NCBI GenBank assembly: GCA_000231825.2
Contig: JH720383.1
Span: 212,569 to 276,568 of the forward strand
Source of the DNA: Tetrahymena elliotti 4EA
Lineage: Eukaryota > Ciliophora > Oligohymenophorea > Hymenostomatida > Tetrahymenidae
Reading direction: 5' to 3'
DNA: 64,000 nt
Position 1 is the stretch's first letter. Every line of letters starts with the position of its first letter. Shown piece by piece: positions 12,201-24,860 of the stretch. The notes beneath the pieces are model-generated. The model was given only the letters and a program-made list of their open reading frames with translations. It was not told where the DNA came from and ran no database searches. Made by a program: the position numbers and the translations under genes.

Positions 12201-15200
12201 ATGTATTGGTTTAAGAGCTTAGATGTTTTTGGGAGTAGTGTTTAGTTGAATTATAGAAAATAATTAGAATACGTATCAAAGTTAGGAGCTCTTGCAACTA
12301 TTTTTATGATCTCATTTATTGCTAGTTTTACTTGGGAGAGTAAAGTTAATTTTTTTGTAGAACTAATGATGTTCTATATTAGTATTTAAAATTAAGTTTA
12401 CCCTTCCAATGAACTTTTTATAATAGAGGCAATATAATTTATCAATAAAGAGACAATACTTGTGCAAGAAAGTTTAAATTACTAGACAGATCCAACTCTT
12501 GTAACCTTAAATTAGCAAAATTTTATGTTTGGAGTGAGAATCAGTTAGTCAAACTTTTTAAAGAGACCATTCTTTAACATTACTATTGAGCAAAAGTAAG
12601 AAATATTAAGCATTTGTATGATTTTTAATTATATTTTTAAGAAATTATTCCTTCGATGATTAAGGACTATATTAGCAAGAAAAGACAACTTTACAACTCG
12701 TACCTTGTACAGAATAGCATTGGAAAAGATTTGATGACTCTTATAATTTTACTAATTATCTCAATTTATATAATTACGATTTTTTATGCCCAAGGTAAAT
12801 AAGAACAAATTTCTCTTTATTTTTATAAAGATTGTATTTAAAAAAGATTAGAAGATGAGATGTTTTTAATGGGAATGTTCAATAGCTAATCGTTTTCTTT
12901 TGTAAAGGTATATGTTTCTAATTGTGTCAATGCAACAACACCAAGAAGTAATAATAAATTGTTATATTTTCAATGATTTTATCATTTTTTAAATAAGCTT
13001 TAGGATAATGGGACCCTGTTTGTGCCTCTAAAGAAGATATGGATGATTATTTTAAAAAGGAAGGCGTATATGGATTTTCTTTTATCATGACAAGCAGTTT
13101 AATAAATATTTAGAATTAAACTTCATGGAGTTAATACTACTTAAATGATGATCACTATTTTACTTTTATACCTAAGCAAATAGCTAAAAGTATTAACACT
13201 TTTTTCAGATTATATGACTTAAAAAGTGATACGAGCTTATGGCCTTAAGACTCTATATTAGAAGAAAGTATTTTCTCATATTTAACTGGAGACATGCAGT
13301 AAACAGTAGATATAGGTAGAAAAGATGATTAGTATGTATCTTTATTTTTAAGGAGAAGTCCTTTGAATTAAAAAATTTAAAGGAGATATCAGAAAATATC
13401 TGAGTTTATGAGTACTTTGGGAGGGTTTATTCAGCTGATTTTTCTTATTTTTAGGTATTTTTATTTCCAAGATTAGCAAATCAAAATAAATATTTTATTA
13501 TTTAAAATAATTAGTTTCGTTTTTAAAAAATATAATGAATTTAATTTATAAGTAGATTTAATTAATTAATTGTATGATTTTTAGTTAGATGATGAATAGT
13601 CACCTGCACCTTCTTCAAAATTAAATCAAAAATGCAATTAAAACTCTTTGCTTCTTGCTATTTAAGAGAATCCACCAATTTTTAACAAATAAGATAATCA
13701 ACAAAGAACTCCATCAAAGGAAAAAAATAGTTTTATTAATTAAAAATTAGATTTTCTAAAGGTAGATGATTCAATTAAATTAGATTCTGCTGCTCCAATT
13801 AACATTGAAACTTCCAGTCATTAAAATTAATAATCTAAAGTAAGCAATTTTTATTAAGAAGGGAAAATATTGCCTATTGCTTCTCCTACTAAAATTTTAA
13901 ATATTTAGTTAAACAAAAGCAATACTAAAAAAGAAAACCATAAAAATAATGTAGAATTGATAAATATATATAATGGAAAAGAATATTCAAGTAAAGTGAG
14001 ATAAAATGATCAAAAAAAAGACTATCTCCATTTTAATTTTTCTAATAAAAAAATATAAAATAACTCCAGTTAACAGAGATTATAACCAAAGATTACTTAA
14101 GAAGAGGATAAAATGTAGTTTTACTTTGCTAAATTATAAAATGAATTAGAGCAATCTTTGAAGAAAAAGTAAAATAAAGAATCTTTATTTAGCAAGATAC
14201 TCAGAAAATTTAAGAAAAAAAATGAAGAATAAAAAAACAAATGTTAAATATAAAATAATATTCTAAATTTTAAATAAAATTAATTCAATTAACATATCCC
14301 TTTTACTGAAAAACTAAAATCTGTTATCTTTAAATTCAAATAGCTTATTAAAGAAAAACAAAAGATATTCCTAAGTTCATCAATTTTTGTATGTTTCAAA
14401 AGCAATAAAAGAAGGTGGGATATGCTTAAAAAAGGGTTTGATTACATAAAAAATGATTTAGATATATGCATTATCATTGAAAAAATTTAAGAAATGTAAA
14501 AAATGAAGAATTTATTATTAACAAAAGAACAAGAGATTATTTTTAATTTCATACCTAAGCCAATTATTACTCTTTCTAGTAATATAAACTATATGAGCAG
14601 AAGAAGTATATTAGATAATTAGCTACTTACTGATCATGTGAATTTTAAGTAAAGAAATTCTTAAAATAAGGATATTCCTACTTTGGTTACTAGGATGTCT
14701 TATAATTCTTTAGGAGCTTATTAAGTATATCATTAAAATTACTTATACTTTGTTTAAAAATTATTTTTTGATATAAATTAGATATTGTTTGAGAGCTATA
14801 AAAAAGTTAAATAAGAAAATTGTGAATAAAATTTGTAAAAATTAACTAATTTTTCAACAAAATTTATTAAATTTTTATATGCAATATAGGGTAAGCTAAA
14901 AACTTATTAATTTTCTTGGTACAGAACTCTGCGAATTATTTGATGCCTATAATTTTTTATTACAAAATCCTCAATCAACATATTTACATAAAAAAATAAA
15001 TACTTTAGATATATCAAAATAACTGAATAATGTTCAAAAAGGGGATACTCGTTAAGATGTAGAATGTCTAAAAAAATCAAAAGAATATCAATCTTGTAGG
15101 CAAATTGATATAGAGTAATCAATCAAATTTGGTCTTGAGTAGCTAAATATACTTATCAAAAGCTAAAATATTAATTAAATATCTATGTAAGAATCTGAAA

Positions 15201-15388
15201 GTGATAATATTGAATCTGAAACACAGTAAGAAGACATATCTAACAAAGAAATGTTAATGTCATCTTACTTATCTTAATAAGAGCATGTCAGCTTTAACAA
15301 TAACATAAATTAACTAAATAAAAATGTCATTTAAAGTTATTACTAAAAAACTATCTAAGGATACATTAATAATTCTAATAAAAAATGA
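12201..15388 (+). CDS. Two-pass membrane protein of a ciliate-expanded family
   Basis: Exons 12201-12595, 12642-12794, 12847-12947, 13004-14890 and 14925-15388 sum to exactly 1000 codons (999 residues). The N-terminus MYWFKSLDVFGSSVQLNYRK followed by a hydrophobic helix (LGALATIFMISFIASF), then an extracellular region with VPCTEQHWKRFDD and conserved Cys, then YQKISEFMSTLGGFIQLIF as second membrane helix, is the layout I associate with the large ciliate family annotated only as 'transmembrane protein'. The cytosolic half is a long Gln/Asn/Ser-rich linker and then a helical block (LDICIIIEKIQEMQKMKNL, FNFIPKPIIT). Function of the family is unknown to me. The second intron uses the acceptor at 12846 rather than the nearer AG at 12830, which would break frame. 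Confidence 0.8.
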
Positions 15389-15822
15389 AATTTCTTGTAA
15401 TCTATTTTTCTTTAATTTATTGTTTTAGAAAATCATTAAATTTAAATTTAAAATATCCCTTTTAGTAGACTAAGATGGCTTGACAAATTATAAATTAAGG
15501 AAGGATTAGCCATCATAAATTTAATAAAAATTTATTTAATATTTTAAAAATAAAAATTGATTCATTTTTTAGAATTTTCTTTAAGTTTACTTACATTTAT
15601 TTATCTTAATTTATAATTTTACATAAAATTTTGAAAATTTTATATTTTTTTTGCAATTAATAGGATACTAATCATTAAATTCCTTGAAAAAAACTTAATT
15701 TATTAATTAGAATTATGATTCATATATTTAAGATTTTTTCATATTAAAAATCAATATTTTTACTTTAAAGTATTTTAAATAAACCATAAATAAACTATTT
15801 TATTCATAAATAATTTTGCTCT
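15389..15822. other. Intergenic spacer, no gene seen
   Basis: About 430 bases of AT-rich sequence lie between two + strand genes. It would carry the 3' end of the membrane-protein gene and the promoter of the endonuclease III gene. Nothing else is recognisable. Confidence 0.5.
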
Positions 15823-16938
15823 ATGCCACCAAAGTAATAAAAGCCTAAAAAAAATAGAAAAGATAACAAATCTTTAGAAAAAAACTAGGATAAAAAAGAA
15901 AAGATAGATGATTAAGAAACAAACAATTATGATGATTAAAAATCTGAAATAAATAGTTTGGATCAATTCAAATTTTAAAAAGAAGAAACAAATAATCCAA
16001 TAAAAAAAACAAGAAAGTAAAAAGTGCAAGTAGAATATGAATTAAATGGTAAAGAAGAAGGATTAACCAGAAAAAAATTATAAGGAAAAAATAAAAATGA
16101 TGATGAAAATATTTAATAAAATGATATATTAAAACATGATTCATAAATAGAGATTAAAAATGATGAAAATATAAATAAAGAATAAGATACTGATTCATAA
16201 GATAAAAGTAAAACAGAAGAGTAAAAAAAGAAAGGAAAGTATAATTGCAGAGAAAATTATGAAGAAATTTATCAATTAATTAAGGGATATAGGGATGCTC
16301 ACACAGCTCCAGTAGATATTTTAGGATGCGACAATTAAGGAGATGAAACTTTACCAACAAATGATAAAAACTTTTAAAAGCTTATGGCAATTATATTAAG
16401 TGTGTAAACAAAAGATGAAACAACTGATTTAGTCATGAAAAAAGTTGTTTAAGAAAAGATAACTATAGATAAGGCAATAGAGATTCCATCAAGTGAATTA
16501 AAAGAAATAATTAAGTAAGTTAATTTCAATTCTAAGAAAGTAGGATACATAAAGAATGCAGCAGAAATCATAAAGAATACTTACAACTATGTTATTCCTG
16601 ATTAATATGAAGATTTGATCAAAATCAAAGGAATAGGTCCAAAAGTTGCTAATTTATTTTTACAGTGTGCTTATAAAAAAACTGTAGGAATAGCAGTAGA
16701 TACACATGTCCACAGAATATCTAATAGACTTGAATGGGTTTCCACTAATACACCTGAATAAACAAGATTAGAACTAGAAAAATTACTTGATAAAAAGTAT
16801 TGGTAAGAAATTAATCATTTACTGGTTGGATATGGACAATCAGTTTGTAAACCCTAAAATCCATAATGCTAAATTTGCCCTGTGAAAGATAAGTGTCCTG
16901 AAGGTAGAAGAAGATTAAAAGGCAAAAAAAAAATATGA
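15823..16938 (+). CDS. NTH1: Endonuclease III homologue (DNA glycosylase/AP lyase)
   Basis: Uninterrupted frame of 371 residues; ATG 15823, TGA 16936-16938. NTH1 removes oxidised pyrimidines and nicks the resulting abasic site in base-excision repair. The first about 145 residues are Lys/Asp/Gln-rich and poorly structured, probably carrying nuclear localisation. The catalytic core follows: the helix-hairpin-helix [13 protein letters not shown] with the Schiff-base lysine at residue 274, [10 protein letters not shown] with the catalytic aspartate at 293, and an iron-sulphur cluster motif with Cys 342, 349, 352 and 358 (C-x6-C-x2-C-x5-C). All key residues are present, so the enzyme should be active. 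The usual 'SxQT' helix appears as LSVQTKDETTD. No introns, unlike most neighbours. Confidence 0.95.
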
Positions 16939-17423
16939 AAAATATATCTTTTAAAAAACCAAAAATAGAGATAAAACTCATCAAATGCTTAAATATTTTT
17001 GTATTTAAATTTTAAATAAAAAATATTTTTAAAATTAATTTCAGTTAAAATTTTTTGATTATTACAAAACAAGTGTTTTATTTTATTAAATACATATTTA
17101 AATAAAATTAATGATTTGAAATTAAATATGTTTGAAAAAAAAAATATTAAATACTCAATAGATGATCAATAAAAATTATAATCATGAATTCTAATGATTC
17201 TTAGAAAATTTTTTGAAATATTTGTTAAAACTCTTTTGATTAATTTGAATATTTGATAAATTAAACAATAATTATTTTTTGTCTATCTTGACAGAAAAGA
17301 AATGAATTCAGTAAAAAATAAAATATTTGAACAACATGATTTTTTTGATTAAATTCTTTTAAAAATAGATTGAAAATATTTAAAAATATTAAAATAAATA
17401 AAAATTTGAAATATTTATTAAAC
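16939..17423. other. Convergent intergenic spacer, no gene seen
   Basis: About 485 bases lie between the ends of the + strand NTH1 gene and the - strand cyclic-nucleotide-binding gene. AT-rich; contains 3' flanks of both genes and no convincing frame. Confidence 0.5.
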
Positions 17424-20400
17424 TCATATTTTATAAAATGCAGAAATAGATTTTTGACTTTTTTAATTATGGTTATTATTGCTATTATTTTAAATAGTAA
17501 TATTGTTAGTTTTATTACTATTACTTTTTTCTTAGTGAGTAATTTCGTGGCTCTATTAATTTTTTTAGCTTTTTGCTTAGTATACTTAATCATTTTACCC
17601 AAATAATAAGCTCTATTTCGACGTTTGATCATTTATATTATTAATTGAAAACAGGCTTGTATTTCTAAATCTTACTAAAGATGGAGAATCCATGTTATTG
17701 TGTTTAGATATGTTCTCATTAAAATTGTTGGTTGAAAATTAACTATTATTTCTAAACTTAACTAAAGATGGAGAATCAACAAAATTTTAGAATTGGCTCA
17801 TATTTGAGTTAGTACTTCCATTTAGCTTAAATTTATTTAATGTTTCTTAATTTTAATCAACTATGAAAGATTAATCAAAGCTTAATTCTTCACTTATAAT
17901 TGGGATCGATGAATTTATGACAGTGTTCTTGAATAATTATGAACCATTTTATTAGCTTTTTATTCCTTGATTTTTATGGGAAATATTTTCTTATTGCTAA
18001 TTGCCTTACTCGATACTTTTATTTTGAGTTTTTGTGAGAGATTTTTACTTCAAATTTAGATCTGAAAAAGATGATTTATAATAAACAGAAGATTGATCTT
18101 ATATACTGCTAATATGCTAACTATTTACAGTTTCTATCAGAGATTCATGAGAGTTCACTTTTTTTGATGAATTTTAATCTTTGATGAATGTACTACTCTA
18201 TTGTCTCGATTAAAAGATCTATTCATTAGAATTAGTTTTACTCAGTTGAGAACTTGAATTTAATATTAAACTTTCTTTCTTTTATAAATTAGAGAATGTT
18301 CCTACTTAATTGTCTTGTTCTTAAATTTCTTAATTCTACAAATCTATGCTTTTTTTCCTTTCTATCTTTTCGTTTTTAGGTGAATTATTTAGTGAAATCC
18401 TTTTTCCTTAAAATTTCACATTTTTAATTTTCTTAAACTATGGTGTTTGATTCTCATAAGAATTAGTTTTAATGCATTCTAAAATAGGATGAAAATCTAA
18501 TTTGATTTCCTCTTCACACAATTTTTCTTTTTAATCTTCTTACATCGCCTTTATGTTTAATTCTAATTCATTTTTATTTTTATTTTCAGGAATTTCTATT
18601 TTTATATTTGCTTATTATTTTTTCTGTTTGAGGTTTTAATTTTTTTCAGTTAGATTGACCTTCTTTTATTTTTCATTATTTGAAGTTAATAATTATTATT
18701 CTGTTTAAGTTTTTTCCTTTACTTTTTCAAAAGATTCTATGTTAGTTTCTTTTTTTTGTGTATCAAAACTTTACTTTAAATTTTGAATTTATTTTACAGA
18801 TGTGTCAATTTAATTTTAAGGCTCTTTAATTGCATAATGTTAAAATTAATTAAGTTCTTTCTGTGATTCAACTACTAATGAATTCTATTCTGATTCATTG
18901 ATTTATTATTATTATTTTTCTAATATTTTTGGAGTTTTGTCTGTATTAATAAATATATTGTTTTTCGAAGCTTTTTTTAAAGAATCTTCCTTCAAATCCT
19001 ATTGATTTTTGTTTTCTTAATGAATCTGACCAATCTGCTAATTTTATTATTCTTTTTCTAAAAGTTAATTGGTTTTTACATTTTCTAATAAGTTCTATTT
19101 ATTTGTTTTTAGTAAAGAGTCTAATTTCAAATCCTATTTATTTTCTTAATGAGTTGATTTATTTAATACATTTTATTATTATTAACTAATTTATTATTAT
19201 TTTTCTAAAATTTCTTTAGGTTTTTCTGCTTTAAATTGATTTGAATTCTTTAGTTTTTATTAAGAGTCTTCTTTCAAATCCAAAGATGCCCCTTATTAAG
19301 AGCGCTGAGAGCTACTGAAGCTTATAATCCTATTTATCTTTTTATCTTATTAAGCTGAATAAAATATATCTGGAGAAAGTAAGATAGGGTAGCTTATATT
19401 ATCCTATTTATTAGTTTCTATTGTCTATTTAAGTGATGATTATCTTGATAAGCCATTTTTTTATTATAAATTATGATCTGAAAATAATTATGTTGAATGA
19501 TTTGTTTAAAAATTTTCTTGTTAAAATTCTTGAGGTTGTTAAGAATAAGATGATTTAATCTAATATTAATTGTTCTAATTATTAATGATACTATTACCAT
19601 TGAAAGATTATTCTTACTACTAAGCTTATTGCTATTAAAAAAATTTACTATGTTAATGAATATTATAATTGCACTTGCTGACATCAGAAACAACTTTTCT
19701 ATGGAAATGATATTTGATATTATTTGGCTGCTAAGTGTTAGCTATATATTACTGAAAATAGCCAATCTAATTGTTAAGATTTTATGCCAATTTAGATTTA
19801 TTTTACATTTAACTTTACTTATTTGATTAAAAACTGAATTAAAAGTTTTTTTCACTCTAACTATCTTAAAGTTAATTATTTTAAGGAAATTAGCTAAGTT
19901 TTGGTGTTTCGGCATTACACTAATCTTTAGGTTCATATTTTTTATGGCTATGTATCATTAATAGTTAATTTTATGCAGATTTAATATTATTCTATTGCTT
20001 TTAAGAGCTATTTTAAGGGCTAAAACTTTTGTTTTAATTTTAAAATTATTTTTTAATATTTAAAAGAGCACTCATTTGTTTTTTTTCTCTAAATTAAATC
20101 TGTTTTCCTAATGACTAATTTAACTTATTATTTTTGAGTTTAATAAAATTTTAACTCATATTATTTTAAGTTACTGTTAAGCAAGAACTTGGTCTCTATT
20201 TCTCACTGTTAGAGATGTAAAATGTTTTTTAGTAATAACCAAGTGGATAATTGTTTTAACTTATATCTAGAGTTCCTAAATAAATTTAGCTTTAAGAGAG
20301 AACAGGTGATTAATGAGTAGAAGAAGAATAAGGACGGAATCTTTTCACTTTTTAATTAAATCCAACCTTTTATTCTGATTCTGTTTTTTAACCAGTAGAA

Positions 20401-23400
20401 TAAGTTTAGATCTCAAAAAATTTATGGCTTGGGGTATTTAAATCACTTTGAGGAGAGTTGCAACTTTTCTCATTTTCTTCAATGAATTTATTGTTTCTAA
20501 AATTAAAAATTTAAGAAGACTAATTTTATACAGGACCAGATATGTACTGATTAGATTGGTTTATTTAGCTTTAAGTCTCTTCTTATTATGTATTAAGGTT
20601 ACCTTATTAGCTATTTTTCCCAAATATTTATTAGATTCTTTGTGCTTTAAGATCTTAATACTCTTAGCTCAAGTCAAATTGATGATTAATATTTTATGAT
20701 TGGTGTCTTAAAAATCTATTTTCTTACTATATTTCAATATTATCATCATTTTTTTATATTTAATCACTGCTATTGTAATTTCTCAATTTGTAATAATTAG
20801 CACTTGATTTTGGAGATTAGAATACTCCAAAAAATTTTTAATTTATCCTAGGATTTTTTTCTGAAAGAACTTAAAATTTTGAATATGAGTATGTTTGTTC
20901 ATTCTTGTTTTTAAAATTTTATGGTGTTTAAAATAAATCTGCAGAAGTTAGAATATAATTCGAAATATTTTGGTCAGATTTTGAAGTTTTCAGCTATTTA
21001 AAATCACTTTAATCACTTTAAAAATTCTAAAGTAAATGATTTTAATTTGTTTACTAGTTCATTTTATCTTAAACGTATTAAATTTTTTCAGAAAGATGAA
21101 GTATTCCCTTGCTTCTGTCTTGATTTTAGTTGTAATTAATTTAAAAGCTTTAACCATTTTTAATATTGGCATTTAATATTTTTTTAAAATCTTTGTTTTT
21201 TATATGATTTTTTAAACTCATTTTTAATGAATTAAAGTCTTGTTTCCCAAATTTATAACATATCTATTTTAAATTTTTTTAGAATTACTTGGACATCTCA
21301 CCTTGTAAGATCGCATCATCTTCTTTTTTGTTTAAGGAACTTGACTTAATAATTGTTGGTTTTTATTTTTTTTTGGTAGAAGAAATTTAATTTTCATCTG
21401 ATTTTAAGGTTTTGCTGTTTAGTTTTTAAGGATTAGCTTAAAATTATTTTTAATTATTTTTTTTTTGTTGCAAAACAACATTCTTGGACATTTAAATTTT
21501 ATTTTTCATAAAACTATTCATATTAAAGTCAAATGTTTCAGACATTTTTTACTTAATACTGTTTATTGCTTGTTACATTTTCAATTTTTGGTCAGATTGA
21601 TTTTCTATTTAACAGCATAAATCATTAGATGAAATTCTCTTTTTCGTTGGCAAATAATATTATCCAATTTTGTGTCCATTAGTTTTAAATTAATCAAAGT
21701 CTTTTTATGTAGGATCATTTAATTATTATTCTTATGATTTAACAATATATTAATTTTAATTTAACATCAGAATCGATTATTAGGCATAATCTAATAAATC
21801 GCTCATACTCCCAATTTAACTGCTAATAGAATTCTTTTAGTTTTTTTAAGAATTAAATTTTCCTTTTAAATCGTCGTTTTAAAATTTTTCTTCTTAAAGA
21901 TCATCAACATTTTTAGGAATATTTTGTAAAGAGGCAATGCTTTTATCATAATGAAGGTGAGGATAAATCTTAACATTCAAGCTCTTTGATGAACTAAAAT
22001 TATTTATACTTTCTAGAGGGGTTTATAGCAAGAAGCTTTTGCTTTCTTTTGGATCTTTATTTAAATACTCAAGATATTATTCCTGATTTTCTTTTGGAAT
22101 TGTCTTCTTTAAAATTTTAGAATTTTATTAAATTTTATCAACCATTAATTTTCTTTTTATTGGTAAATTTAATATAAAATATTATTATATTGTAAAGTGC
22201 TTCATGAATATATTTTCGAACACCTCTCTATTAAATTACAACAATTCACCCCCTCCATTTATTGAGGAACATAAAACCTAAAATGTCCTATTAAAATTAT
22301 TTTCTATGATATCTTCTTCACCAAAAAAATCTCCTTTCTCTAGTTAAAATAACTAATAAAAATAATTTTAAATATTTACTTGTAATTAATGTTTATTTTT
22401 ACATTGACTTATATCTTTTAACTCTTTTGTTCATTTATATTTAATTCAAATTCACCTTTCATTTGATTATTAGATTCAAATCTATTAGTTGATAAGCTCA
22501 TTCTCATATTTTAATCTCCATACCTCAAATCTTCTTGATTTATATGCCTTTTGATCTAATAATATATTTTAACTACACTTAACTATTTTTTTAATAAATA
22601 CCAAAAAGGATCCAGATAATATGAAATAAACATAATCGGGTGAATCTTTTTCTGTAAAGACAATCTAACCTTAAGAATACTTAATTTATTATGAGTAAGC
22701 ATCATAAAAAGACTTTATAAACAAATGCTTATTACTTATACCATCAAATATTTTAAGATTAAAAATAAAATTAATTATATCAGTATATTGGTTTTAATAA
22801 AAGTCTAAAATATGAGCATCAAATATATTTTTTTTGATGGATATAGCTGTACACTTTGTTTTAGCTAGGGCTGAAGAATTTCTAACAGAATTAGAAAATA
22901 AATCTATGTCTCCAGTTTACTGTCCTTATCCTATTTCTTTAGATTTTATAAGACTACTTAAAGAATGCAACTATTTTGGCTGGACAAACATTTCTACTAT
23001 TCCCTCAAGTATCACATACAATTTTTCTGGCTTATCTTCTATTAAAAATTGAATAAAAATTAATACTAAAAATGAAGTAACAACTTTGTTTTTATCACTA
23101 AAAAAATCAAAATATCTCTGAAATAGTCATAATATTTAATTATTGTTTACTTATATTATATAATGCTTAAGATTCTTAAAATACTTCTATATTAGATGAG
23201 CATAGAATTGCTACTATAAGATTATCTTCATTTTCATTCTACAAAGCATCATCTTATAACCTGTAACTATGAATTTTACTAAAAAGTTCTGTATTCCTAA
23301 TCACCCAATTTGATATTTTTTTGATTTAATTAATATTTCTCATATAATTTGGGACTGATAAACATTCTACTACCATCTTGTTTAATAAAAGATTTCATTT

Positions 23401-23602
23401 TTAAATATAAATCATATTTGAACATATTAAAAATTTAGCAAGAGATTGCAAATTAAGCCAAGCAAAAGTAATAAAATTATCAATGCTTTAATGTATTTAC
23501 ATCAAAATCAGCTTCATTATCTATGTCTCTATTTATATTTAGTGGTTTTCTCTTAAAATTTGGAACTGATGATGAAGAATTTATTTAAAAGAAATCATTC
23601 AT
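17424..23602 (-). CDS. Cyclic-nucleotide-binding protein with very long Gln/Asn-rich tail
   Basis: Introns 23377-23500, 23039-23150, about 22554-22599 and 22353-22402 leave exactly 1949 codons (1948 residues), supporting the model from ATG 23602 to TGA 17424-17426. The first about 350 residues hold two cNMP-binding-type folds. The first has KLYVILEGIVEMFV and GDIDLFSNSVRNSSALAKT. The second has YVYFILSGSF and LEKGDFFGEEDIIENNF. The phosphate-binding cassette 'GELAL...R.A' is only loosely kept (GDIDLF, GEEDII), so nucleotide binding is unproven. The remaining about 1,600 residues are one giant exon of Gln/Asn/Ser/Lys low complexity with few hydrophobic segments. It contains small internal repeats: three copies around DLKEDSLKK (near 18990, 19115, 19265) and three of SPSLVRFRN/SPSLVKFRN (near 17670-17780). 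No kinase or channel domain is seen. It is possibly a cAMP/cGMP-responsive scaffold. Confidence 0.85.
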
Positions 23603-24860
23603 TTACAAAAATATATCAATAAGTTGATTTATCTTCTATTTTCTAAGTTATTTTTCATATATTAATATTTATAAAACTAATGACAAAACTACTAGCTTAG
23701 TTCTAATTAACTATCACTGGTAGGTACTAAGAGATACCATCAAACATTAAAATTCTTTGAAAATTACAAATTTTTTATACTGATTATCCTATTTTTTAAA
23801 ATATTAACAAATTCTACTATTCTTAAAAGATCAAATTTTATTTTCTCCTATGTTTGAAGAGTAGCAAAATAGTTTTGCTATTTTCATCTTTCAGAATAAA
23901 AAAAAGCATTTTATCCAACAGTACTAACTAGTACTAACTGTCAATATTTAAAAAAATAGTATATGAATATTTTTAATAATATTACATCTCTAAAATTACT
24001 TTGGTTAATAAATATTTCATAAACAATTATTCTACAACTTTTTATTAATAAAGAAAAAAAGTAAAAGCAACAATAAAAATCAAAATTAATTCTTTTAAAC
24101 TTAATGAGCAATCATTTTTAAAAAATTATTTTAGAAACTCTTTTAGAAAATAAAATATAAGCTTCCATATAAATAATAATCTCCAAAAAATGTTATCTTT
24201 CTATCTAGATAAATAAATAATAAAGAATCATTTATAAAAAGAATTAAAATTTACATCCCATCGATGATTATTTAATAAAACTGTTTATATTTATAATTTA
24301 TTATTTTATGCAACCTAAATAATATTGTGGTAAAAAATAAATAAACTATAAAAAGTTAAAATAAAAAATTAATTTATCAATTTAAATTGTTTATCACCCA
24401 TTCTTTTTTCTCAAATAAACTTAAAATCTGATAGATTGAGATATCTTATTCACTTTGGTATTAGTAAATTCAAATATAAAAATTTACAAAGTTGAGATGG
24501 TTACTTCATAAACCTGCTTAAATTTATAATTTGCTTTCTTACAAAAAAATAACTTTAGAAATGGTTTATTTAAATAACAAACAGAAATAAAGAAATATAA
24601 ATAAATAATAAATAAAACTCAACAAATTTCCATCACATATATAGCTGATAATTTCATTTACCTTTTTACAATTACAATTTATATATTTCATAAAAAATCA
24701 CTTTGAAATGGTCAGATTTAAATGAGAAACAAATATAAGAAACATAAATAAGTAATAAATAAAACTCTACAAAGTTTAAATAAAAATGAATTTTTAATTT
24801 TTAAAATTGTTTTTCAAATATTTCTTTTGTTGTAAATGTAAAACACTAAAATAGAATCAA
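23603..24860. other. Long intergenic spacer with diverged repeats
   Basis: About 1.26 kb lies between two - strand genes. No coding frame stands out. Two similar blocks of about 100 bases lie near 24520-24620 and 24700-24780; both contain ATAAATAA-type runs followed by AATAAAACTC and CAAA, preceded by GAAATGG. A third, weaker similarity lies near 24330-24370. A short tandem 'actaactagt' lies near 23922-23940. The promoter of the gene starting at 23602 must lie at the left end. Confidence 0.5.

Noticed and set aside
12795..12846. Apparent one-base frameshift in the two-pass membrane protein
   Set aside because: Using the acceptor ending at 12846 instead of 12830 restores frame, and the whole gene then totals exactly 1000 codons.
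17261..17632. Opposed open frames on both strands rich in Ile/Leu/Lys
   Set aside because: They are shadows of the Gln/Asn-rich C-terminus of the - strand cyclic-nucleotide-binding gene read with TAA/TAG as sense; composition is an AT artefact.
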